A stretch of DNA of 64,000 bases from Torymus aiolomorphi (taxonomy: Eukaryota; Arthropoda; Insecta; Hymenoptera; Torymidae). Both the position numbers and the translations under genes were made by a program. Location: positions 178,760,104 through 178,824,103 of the forward strand of contig CM070873.1 in NCBI GenBank assembly GCA_036365515.1. The letters are read 5' to 3'. Of this stretch, positions 54,101-64,000 are shown in pieces. Every line of letters begins with the position of its first letter. Within the stretch, counting starts at the first letter, position 1. The notes under the pieces were generated by a model, which saw nothing but the letters and a program-made list of their open reading frames with translations, did not search any database and had not been told where the DNA came from.

Positions 54101-57100
54101 CAGAGCTTCTTCTACATGCACAGTAGGTGATACTGTAATCACGCATGCCCAAGTGTATTTTCTATTGAAACCTGAAAAATAAAAGCTGCCTTGTGCAGGC
54201 GATTAAGCGAAACCCTGTCGAACGTGTGCTTTCTACCTTTTGAAGCCACGCGTAGAGCTTTCGTTCTGATACTCTCATTATACCAGGACTTTAGCTCCAT
54301 GCACGGTAGGTGATGAAGGAATCGTGATTGCACAAGTGCATTTTCTATTGAAACCTTAAAAATAAAGGGTGTCTTTCGTATCCATTAAATAAAACCTAGT
54401 CGAATGTGTACCTCTAATCAATTCGATGAAGCCGCCGAGCTTGCACTCTGATACGATCGTTGTAACAGAGTTTCAGCTACATGCACAGTCTGCTTCGCTC
54501 AGGCGATTAAGCGTAACCTAGTCGAACGTGTTTTCCTACCGCTTCAAGCCAGGCGCATAGCTTACTTTTTTATATTCCCATTATAACAGAGCTTCAGCAA
54601 CATGTATAGTAGGAGAAAAAATAACCGGGCTTGCTAAAGAGCATTTTCTATTGAAACCTTAAAAATAAAGGCTACCTCGTCGAGGCGATTAAACGAAAAC
54701 TAGTCGGACCTGTTCTTCCAACCAATTGAAGCCAGGCGCCGAGCTTTCGTTCTGACATTCTCATTATAACAGAGCTTCAGCAACATGCAGAGTAGATTAT
54801 AAATTAATCGGGCTTACACAGATGCATTTTCTATTGAAACCTAAAAAATAGATGCTACCTCGCCCAGGCGATTAAGCGAAAACTAGCCGCACCTGTTCTT
54901 TAACCAATTGAAGCGAGGCGCCGAGCTTTCGTTCTGACATTCTCATTATAACAGAGCTTCATCAACATGCACAGCGGATTATAAAGTAATCAGTCTTGCA
55001 CAGATTCATTTTCTATTCAAATCTTAAAAATAAAGGCTGCTTCGCGCAGATGATTAATCGAAAACTGGTCGGACTTGTACTATCTACCGATTCAAGCCAG
55101 ACGCTGAGCTTTCATTCTGATATTGTCTTTATAACAGGGCTTCGGCTACCTGCACGATATATAGTGGAGTAATCGAGATTGAACAAGTATATTTTCATCT
55201 GAAACATCAAAAATAATTGCTGTCTTACGCAAGCGATTAAGCGAAACTTAGTCGAACATGTTTGTCCTACCGATTGAAGCCAGGCGACTAGCTTTCATTC
55301 TGATATTCTTATTATAACATGACCTTAGCTCCATGCGCAGTAGGTGAAAACATAATCGGGCTTGCACAGATGCATATTCTATTCAAACCTTAAAAATAAA
55401 GGCTACTTCGCGCAGGTGATTAAGCGAAAACTAGTCGGACGTGTGCTTCCTACCGATTTAAGCCAGGAGCCGAGCATTCGTTCTGATATTGTCATTATAA
55501 CAGGGCTTCGACAACCTGCACAGTAGGTGGTGGTGCCATAGAGCTAGAACTAGTGTATTTTCATCTAAATCCTTAAAAATAATTGCTGCCTTGCGCAAGC
55601 GATTAAGCGAAACTTAGTCGAACGTGTTTGTCCTACCGATTGAAGCCAGGCGACGAGCTTACATTCTGATATTCTTATTATAACATGACCTTAGCTCCAT
55701 GCACAGTAGGTGAAAAAATAATCGGGTTTGCTTAAGAGCATTTTTTATTGAAACCTTAAAAATAAAGGCTGCCTTGCGAATCCGATTAAGCGAAAACTAG
55801 TCGAACGTGTGCTTCCTATCGATTTAAGCAAGGTGCCGATCATTCGTTCTGATATTCTCATTGTAACAGAGCTTTAGCTATATGCACAGTAAAAGATGAA
55901 GGTATCATGCTTGCGTAAGGGCATTTTCATATAGAACCTGAAAAATAATTGCTGCCCTCCGTAGGCGATTGATCGAAAATAAGTCGAATGTGCACCTTGA
56001 ATCAATCCAAGCCAGGCGCGGAGCATTCGTTCTGATATTCTTATTATAACAGGGCTTCGGCTACCTGCACATTAGTTGATGAAGTAATCGAGCTTGAACA
56101 AGTTTATTTTCATCTTAAACCTCAAAAATAATTGCTTCCTTGCTCAGGTGATTAAGCAAAATTTAGTCGGACGTGTACATCTCATCAATTCAAGCAAACC
56201 GCCAAGTTTTCGTTGTGTTACTCTCATTATAACAGAAATTTTGCCCCATGCACAGTAGGTGATAAAGTAATAGGGATTGCGCAAATGCATTTTCTATTGA
56301 AACCTTAAGAATAAAGGCTGCCTTACGTAGCCGTTTAAACGAAAACTAGTCGGACGTGTTCTTCATATAGATTTAAGCTAGGAGCCGAGCATTCGCTCTG
56401 ATATTCTTATTATAACAGAGCTTTAGCTATATGCACAATAAAAGATGAAGGAATCGTGCTTGCTTAAGGGCATTTTCATATCGAACCTGAATAATAATTG
56501 CTGCCCTCCGTAGGCGATTAAGCGAAACCTAGTCGCACGTGTGCCTCTAATCAATACAAACAAGAGGCCGAGCTTTCGTTGTGATTTTCTCATTATAACA
56601 AAGCTTCTGCTACATGCACACAAGGTAATAAGTTAATCGCGTGTGTATAAGTGTATTTTCTATTGAGACCTTAAAAATAAAGGCTGCCTTGCGCCGGCGA
56701 GCTTTCTTTCTGATACTCTAATTACAAGAGGACTTTAGATCCATGAACAGTAGGTGATAAAGTAATTCGGATTGCATAAATGCATTATCTATTGTAGTCT
56801 TAAAAATAAAGGTTGTCTTTCGCAGGCGATTAAGAGAAATCTATCCGGACCTGTTCATCATACCGATTCAAGCAAGGCACCGAACTTTCGTTCTGATATT
56901 CTCATATTAAGAGAGCTTCAGAAACATGTACAGTAGATGATAAAGTAATCGGGCTGGCACAAAGGCATTTTCCATTGAAACCCTAAAAATAAAGGCTTCC
57001 TTGCACAGGTGATTAAGCGAAAACTAGTCGGATGTGTACTTCCTACCGATTGGAGCCAGACGTATTGCTTTCGACCTGATACTCTCATTACAACAGAACA

Positions 57101-57385
57101 TTAGCTCCATGCACAGTAAGTGGTAGAGTAATAGGGCTTGCACAAGTGCATTTTCTGTTGAAATATTTAAAATAAAGGGTGCCACGCGCGGGCAATTAGG
57201 CGAAAACTAGTCGGACGTCTACCTCCTATCAATTCAATCCGCCCGTTTAGCTTTTCTCCCTGGTAATGTCATTACAACAGGTCTTCGGTTCCATGCACAG
57301 AAGGTGACTGAGAAATTTATTTTACGTGCACAAATATAACTTTCTATTGGAATTATAAACATTATGGCCAACTGTGTGCAAGATC
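51195..57385 (+). repeat. satellite C, ~34 monomers of ~180 bp, plus orientation
   Basis: ATGCACAGTAGGTGAT recurs at ~180-bp spacing (for example near 51195, 51561, 51741 and 51921). It occurs with GCATTTTCTATTGAAACCTT, AAAAATAAAGGCTGCC, GGCGATTAAGCGAAAACTAG and GAGCTTTCGTTCTGATATTC. Monomers are quite diverged and some are partly deleted (for example near 54490 and 56700). No gene. Confidence 0.93.
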
Positions 57386-57477
57386 TGTAAATCAGATGGA
57401 GCGCGTACTTAAATGTAACTGACAAGCTATCACCGTTAATAATTCTCACCCGCCATTGAAAATATAACATTTTCTCT
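57386..57477. other. satellite C orientation switch
   Basis: About 90 bases of weak monomer similarity, between plus-oriented copies ending in TTTCTATTGGAATTATAAAC and minus-oriented copies starting near CTTACTGTGCGTAGAGCTAA. Confidence 0.6.
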
Positions 57478-59260
57478 ACTTACTGTGCGTAGAGCTAAAG
57501 ACCTATTATAATAAGAATATCATGGAGGAATGTTCGGCGATCGGATTGATTTGCTAGGAAGTACACGTTTGACTAGGTTTCGCTTAATACTCTGGGCAAG
57601 GTAGCATTCATTTTTAATGTTTCAATAGAAAATGCGTCCGTGCAAACCCGATTACTTTATTAGCTACTGAGCATGTAGCTAAAACTCTGTTACTATAAGT
57701 ATATCAGAACAATGCTCGGCTCCTGGCTTCAATCGGTAGGAAGCACGCGTTCGACTAGTTTCCGGTATATCGCCTTCGCAAGGCAGCTTTTATTTTTAAT
57801 AAGTCAATAGAAAATGCTCTTAAGCAAGTCAGAATACTCTATCACCTACTGTGCATGGAGTTAAAGTCCTGTTATGGTGAGAATATCAGAACGAAAGTGC
57901 CGCGCCTGGCTTTCATCGGTAGGAACTACATGTCCAAATAGTTTTCGCATAATCGGCTGCGCATGGCAGCCTTTACTTTTAAGATTTCAATAGAAAATAC
58001 ACTTGTGCAAGCGTGATTACCTTATCACCTACGGTACATGTAGTTGAAGCTCTGTTATATTAAGAAAATAAGAACGAAAGCTCGGCAGCATGTCTGTATT
58101 GATTAGAGATACACATTCGACTAGGCTTCGCTTAATCACCTGCGCAAGGCAGATTTTATTTTTTAGGCTTCAATAGAAAATGCATCTGTGCAAGCCCGAT
58201 GCATTTATAATCTACTGTGTATGTTACTGAAGCTCTATTATCATGGGAATGTCAGAATGAAAGCTCGGCGCCTGACCAATTGGTTGAAGAACAGGTGCAG
58301 CTAGGTTTCGCTTAATCGCCTGCACAATGCAGCCTTTATTTTTAAGGTTTCAATAGAAAATGCATCTGAGCAGGCCCGATTAATTTATAATCTACTGAGC
58401 AAGTTGCTGAAGCTCTGTTATAATGAGAATGTCAGAACGAAAGCTCGGCGCCTGGCTTCAATTGCTCGGAAGAACAGGTCCGACTAGTTTTCGTTTAATC
58501 GCCTGAGCGAGGTAACCTTTATTTTTGAGGTTTCAATGGAAAATGCATTTCTGCAAGTCCCATTACTTTATCACCTACTGTTCATGGATCTAAAGTCCTT
58601 CTATAATGAGAGTATCAGAACGAAAGCTGGGCGGCTGGCTTGTATTGATTAGAGGCATACGTTAGACAGGTTTCTCTTAATCGCCTGAGCAAGGAAGACT
58701 TCATTTTTGAGTATGCAGGAGATAATGCACTTGTACACGTGTGATTACTATATCACCTACAGTGTAATAGCTGAAGCAATATTATAATGAGAATATAAAA
58801 ACAAAAGCTCAGCGCCTGGCTTGAATCGGTAGAAAGTACACGTCCGATTAGTTTTCTCTTAATCACCTGCGCGAGGCGGCCTTTATTTTTAAGGTTTCAA
58901 TAGAAAATGGACTTTATCAAGCCCGGTTATTTTTTCTCCTACGTTGCATATAGCTGAGGTTATGATGAGAATATAAAAACGGAAGCTCAGCTCCTGACTT
59001 GAATCGGTAGAAAGTACACGTCCGACCAGTTTTTGCTTAATCACCTACGCGAGGTAGCCTTTATTTTTAAAGTTTCAATAGAAAATGCACTGAAGCAAGA
59101 TCGAATACTTATCACCTACTCTGCATGGAGCAAAAGTCCACTTATAATGAGAGAATCAGAAGGAAAGCTGGGGGATTTGCTTCAATTTATTACTGACACA
59201 CATTAGACTAGGTTTCGCTTAATCTCCGGCGTAGGGCAGCAATTCTTTTGGAGGTTTTTG
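57478..59260 (-). repeat. satellite C, ~10 monomers, minus orientation
   Basis: The same monomer reversed: ATCACCTACTGTGCATGGAG, GGTTTCAATAGAAAATGC and TAGTTTTCGCTTAATC at ~180-bp spacing. The array breaks off at CAGCAATTCTTTTGGAGG. Confidence 0.92.
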
Positions 59261-59838
59261 GAGGTGCTAAAATAGCCGAAAATACATGGTAAATAACGTA
59301 AAAAAATCATCTCTCGCGAGTTTATTAATTTGGACAAATTTTATGTCTGGTATTTCTTCCATATATTCGCCGTAGCCTTGCCAAAAAATTGGGCATATGA
59401 AATTCGATACGGAAACTTTCGCTTAGTGGGTACCAAGGGGCTAAAATAGCCGAAAATACACGAAAAATAACATGAAAAAATCATCTCTTGCGAGATTATT
59501 AATTTAAGACAAATTTTATGGCTGATATTTCTTCCAGATGTTGTCATAGCCTTGCAAAAAGAATTGGCGATATGAAATTCGTTCCGGAACCTTTCGCTTA
59601 GGGGGTGCAAAGGGACTAAAATAGCGGAAAAGACTCGCAAAATACCGAGAAAAAAATCATCTCTCGCGAGTTGATTAAGTTAACACAAATTTTATAGCTG
59701 ATATTTCTTCCAGATGTTGTCATAGCCTTGCAAAAAAATTGCGGATATGAAATTCGATCCGGAACCTTTCGTTTAGGGGGTGCAAAGGGACTAAAATAGC
59801 TGAAAATACACGAAAAATAACGTGAAAAAATCTTCATA
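59261..59838 (-). repeat. satellite D, minus orientation (~3.3 monomers)
   Basis: Monomers contain GGGACTAAAATAGC, CATCTCTCGCGAGTTTATTA and GATATTTCTTCCAGATGTTG, the reverse of the array that follows. Confidence 0.92.
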
Positions 59839-62800
59839 TCCCCAATTTTTTTTGCAAGGCTATGGCAACATCTGGAACAAATATCAGCCATAAAATTTGT
59901 CTTAAATTAATAAACTCGCGAGAGATGATTTTTAAACGTTATATTTCGCGTATTTTCGGGTATTTTAGCCCGTTTGTTTTCGGCTTTTTAGTCCCTTTGC
60001 ACCCCCCAAGCGAAAGGTTCCGGATCGAATTTCATATCCCCAATTTTTTTGCAAGGCTATGACAACATCGGGAAGAAATATCAGCCATAAAATTTGTCTT
60101 AAATTAATAAACTCGCGAGAGATGATTTTTTCACTTTATTTTCGTGTATTTTCGGCTATTTTAGACCCTTTGCACTCCCTAAGCGAAAGGTTCCGGATCG
60201 AATTTCATACTCCCAATGTTTTTACAAGGCTATGGGAACATGTGGAAGAGATATCAGCCATAAAATTTGTCTTAAATTAATAAACGGGCGAGAGATGATT
60301 TTTTCACTTTAATTTTCGTGTACTTCCAGCTATTTTAGCTCCTTTGTACCCCCTAACGGAAAGGTTCCGGATCGAATTTCATATCCCCAATTTTTTTGCA
60401 AGACTATGACAACATGTGGAAGAAATATTGGCCATAAAATTTGTCTTAAATTAATAAACTCGCGAGAGATGATTTTTTCACGTTATATTTCATGTATTTT
60501 CGGCAAAATCCCCTTTACACCCCCTAAGCGAAAGGTTCCAGATCGAATTTGATATCCCAAATTTTTTTGCAAGGCTATGGCAACATCTGGAAGAAATATC
60601 AGCCATAAAATTTGATTTAAATTATTAAACTCGCGAGATATGATTTTTTTACGTTATTTTTCGTGTAATTTCGGCTATTTTTGAGCCTCTTGGCCTTCCT
60701 AAGCGAAAGGTTCCGTTCGAATTTGATATCCCCAATTTTTTTGCGAGGCTACGGCAACATCTAGAAGAAATAGCAACCATAAAATTTTTCTTAAATTAAT
60801 AAACTCGCCGGAGACAATTTTTTTCTAAGCGATTTGCAGGTATTTTCCGCTATTTTAGTCCCTTTGCACCCCCCACGTGACACGTTCCGGATCGAATTTC
60901 TTATCGCCAATTTTTTTACAAGGCTATGGCAACATCTGCAGGAAATACCAGACATAAAATTCGTCTGAAATTAATAAACTCGCCAGAGACAATTTTTTTC
61001 TAAGCGCTTTACTAGTATTTTCGGCTATTTTAGACCATTTGCACCTCCCAAGCGATAGGTTCCGGATCGAATTTTATATCCCAAATTTTTTTGCACGGCT
61101 ATGGCAACATCAGGAAGAAATATCAGCCATAAAATTTGTCTTAAATTAATAAACTCGCGAGAGATGATTTTTTTCTTGGTGTTTTGCGAGTATTTTCCGC
61201 TATTTTAGTCCCTTTGCACCCCCACGCGACACATTCCGGATCGAATTTCTTATCGCTAATTTTCTTACAAGGCTACGGCAACATGTGGAAGAAATATCAG
61301 CCATAGAATATGTCTTAAATTAATAAACTCGCGAGAGATGATTTTTTTCTCGGTGTTATGCGAGTATTTTCCACTATTTTTGTCCCTTTGCACCCCCGAC
61401 GCGTTACGTTCCGGATCGAATTTCTTATCGCCAATTTTTTTACAAGGCTATGGCAACATCTGCAGGAAATATCAGCCATAAAATTTGTCTTAAATTAATA
61501 AACTCGCCAGAGACAATTTTTGTCTAGGCGCTTTGCAAGTATTTTCGGCTATTTTAGTCCCTTTGCACCCCCCCAAGCGACACGGCCCGCATCGAATTTC
61601 ATATCCCCAATTTTTTTGCAAAGCTATGACAACATCTGGAAGAAATATCAGCCATAAAATTTATTTTAGATTAATAAACTCGCGAGCGATGATTTTTTCA
61701 CCTTATTTTTCGTGTATTTTCGGCTACTTTATCCCCTTTGCATCCTCTAAGCGAAAGGTTCTGGATCGAATTTCATATCCCCAATTTTTTTGCCAGGCTG
61801 TAGCAACATGTAAAAGAAATACCAGCCATAAAAATTGTCCAAATTAATAAACTCGCGAGAGATGATTTTTTTCTCGGTGTTTTGCGAGTATTTTCCACTA
61901 TTTTAGTCCCTTTGCACCCCCCACCCCCCCCCAAGCGACACGTTCCGCATCGAATTTCTTATCGCCAATTTTTTTACAAGGTTATGACAACATGTGGAAG
62001 AAATATCGGCCATAAAATTTGTCTTAAATTAATAAACTCGCGAGAGATGATTTTTTCACATTATTTTTCGTGTATTTTCGGCAATTTGAGCCCCTTGGCA
62101 CCCCCTAAGCGAAAGGTTCCGGATCGAATTTGATATCCCCAATTCTTTTGCGAGGCTATCGCAATATCTGGAAGAAATAGCAGTCATAAAATTTGTCTTA
62201 AATTAATAAACTCGCGAGAGATGATTTTTTTCTTGGTGTTTTGCAAGTATTTTCAGCTATTTTAGTCCCTTTGCATCCCCCACGCGACACGTTCCGGATA
62301 GAATTTCTTACCGTCAATTTTCTTACAAGGCTATGGCAACATCTGGAAGAAATATCAGCCATAGAATTTGCCTTAAATTAATAAACTCGCGAGAGATGAT
62401 TTTTTCACCTTATTTTTCGTGTATTTTCGGCTATTTTAGCCCCTTTGCACCCTCTAAGCGTAAGGTTCCGGATCGAATTTCATATCCCCAATTTTTTTGC
62501 AAGGCTATGACAACATCAGGAAGAAATATCAGCCATAAAATTTATCTTAAATTAATAAACTCGCCAGAGACAATTTTTTTCTTGGTGCTTTGCAAGTATT
62601 TTTGGCTATTTTAGTCCCTTTGCACCACCCAAGCGACACGTTCCGCATCGATGTTCTTATCCCCAATTTTTTTACAAGGCTATGGCAACATGTGCAAGAA
62701 ATATCAGCCATAAAATTCGTCTTAAATTAATAAACTCGCCAGAGACCATTTTTTTCTAAGCGCTTTGCAAGTATTATCGACTATTTTAGTCCATTTGCAC

Positions 62801-64000
62801 CCCCCAAGCGAAAGGTTCCGGATCGAATTTCATATCCCCAATTTTTTCGCAAGGCTATGACAACATCAGGAAGAAATATCAGCCATGAAATTTGTCTTAA
62901 ATTAATAAACTCGCAAGAGATGATTCTTTTCTTGGTGTTTTGCGAGGATTTTCCGCTATTTTAGTCCCTTTGCAGCCCCCACGCGACACGTTCCGGATCG
63001 AATTTCTTATCGCTAATTTTCTTACAAGGCTACGGCAACATGTGGAAGAAATATCAGCCATAGAATTTGTCTTAAATTAATAAACTCGCGGGAGATGATT
63101 TTTTCACCTTATTTTTAGTGTATTTTCGGCTATTTTAACCCCTTTGCATCCTGTAAGCGAAAGGTTCCGGAACGAATTTCATAACCCCATTTCTTTTGCA
63201 AGGCTATGGCAACATCTGGAAGAAATAGCAGCCATAATATTTGTATCATATTAATAAACTCGCGAGAGATGATTTTTTTCTTTATGTTTTGCGAGTATTT
63301 TCCGCTATTTTAGTACCTTTGCACTCCCCACGCTACACGTTCCGGATCGAATTTCTTATCGCTAATTTTCTTACAAGGCTACGGCAACATGTGGAAGAAA
63401 TATCAGCCATAGAATATGTCTTAAATTAATAAACTCGCGAGAGATGATTTTTTTCTCGGTGTTTTGCGAGTATTTTCCACTATTTTTGTCCCTTTGCACC
63501 CCCCACGCGTTACGTTCCAGATCGAATTTCTTATCGCCAATTTTTTTACAAGGCTATGGCAACATCTGCAGGAAATATCAGCCATAAAATTTGTCTTAAA
63601 TTAATAAACTCGCCAGAGACAATTTTTGTCTAGGCGCTTTGCAAGTATTTTCGGCTATTTTAGTCCCTTTGCACCCCCCCAAGCGACACGGCCCGCATCG
63701 AATTTCATATCCCCAATTTTTTTGCAAAGCTATGACAACATCTGGAAGAAATATCAGCCATAAAATTTATTTTAGATTAATAAACTCGCGAGCGATGATT
63801 TTTTCACCTTATTTTTCGTGTATTTTCGGCTACTTTATCCCCTTTGCATCCTCTAAGCGAAAGGTTCTGGATCGAATTTCATATCCCCAATTTTTTTGCC
63901 AGGCTGTAGCAACATGTAAAAGAAATACCAGCCATAAAAATTGTCCAAATTAATAAACTCGCGAGAGATGATTTTTTTCTCGGTGTTTTGCGAGTATTTT
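59839..64000 (+). repeat. satellite D, ~24 monomers of ~174 bp, plus orientation, with higher-order structure
   Basis: AAATTAATAAACTCGCGAGAG recurs every 171-175 bp (60101, 60274, 60448 and so on), with CAAGGCTATGGCAACATCTG and CGAAAGGTTCCGGATCGAAT. Two monomer classes alternate (AAGCGAAAGG with TTTTTCACGTTATTTTTCGT; ACGCGACACG with TTTTTTCTCGGTGTTTTGCG). The segment from 61255 to the point corresponding to the window end recurs at 63361-64000 almost unchanged, a 2,106-bp period. The array continues past the window. Confidence 0.94.

Noticed and set aside
59341..63953. Repeated ~100-aa frames in the last 5 kb
   Set aside because: Chance open frames in satellite D monomers; identical copies reflect the higher-order repeat, not a gene family.

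Overview
This is repeat-dense eukaryotic DNA, almost certainly from an arthropod and most likely an insect. The grounds are a Polinton/Maverick, a Penelope-like element, Ty3/gypsy and Ty1/copia retroelements, foldback elements, AT-rich microsatellites, and three long satellite arrays with 173-180 bp monomers. I see no convincing host gene, tRNA, rRNA or CRISPR array. The species cannot be fixed from the sequence.

Layout. 1-1440: 3' end of a Penelope-like element (GIY-YIG endonuclease remnant) with a candidate hammerhead ribozyme at 1254-1300. 1744-3608: a Tc1/mariner-like element with ~595-bp inverted repeats, set in a (TA)n tract. 3722-7365: ~21 copies of a 173-bp satellite (A). 7561-8101 and 25140-25620: a 92-bp satellite (B), split by a 17,038-bp Polinton at 8102-25139 with a 6-bp target duplication GACGTG. 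25630-29635: a large foldback followed by satellite B in the opposite orientation (29640-32420), carrying two smaller palindromic inserts. 32421-37064: degenerate AT-rich repeats.

From 37065 comes satellite C (~180 bp), split by a nest of elements. A ~507-bp palindromic MITE (37314-37427 and 50802-51194) is interrupted by a 13.4-kb gypsy-type unit (37432-50801, target duplication GCGG). That unit is bounded by 135-bp inverted repeats instead of ordinary direct LTRs. Within it, its integrase is split by a copia element (41503-45842, target duplication ATAAA), and its 3' region carries a Transib-like MITE (49291-50009, target duplication CGACG). Satellite C then runs to ~59260 and flips orientation near 57400. 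Satellite D (~174 bp) fills the rest, flips near 59838, and shows a 2,106-bp higher-order period.

The Polinton is the most gene-rich part. On the minus strand, in transcription order, it carries: protein-primed DNA polymerase B (spliced, now broken and hit by a solo LTR), a Cys-rich protein, packaging ATPase, a small basic/hydrophobic protein, a conserved ~300-aa protein with one nonsense codon, a retroviral-type integrase with chromodomain, penton-type minor capsid protein, a small basic Gly-rich virion-type protein, double-jelly-roll major capsid protein (frameshifted), a conserved 144-aa protein, a small overlapping ORF, and an adenain-like protease. One plus-strand gene lies at the right end. 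Together these make the usual self-synthesising kit: protein-primed replication, integration, capsid formation, maturation and packaging. Integrase, ATPase, protease and penton genes remain open; polymerase and major capsid genes do not, so this copy should not be autonomous.
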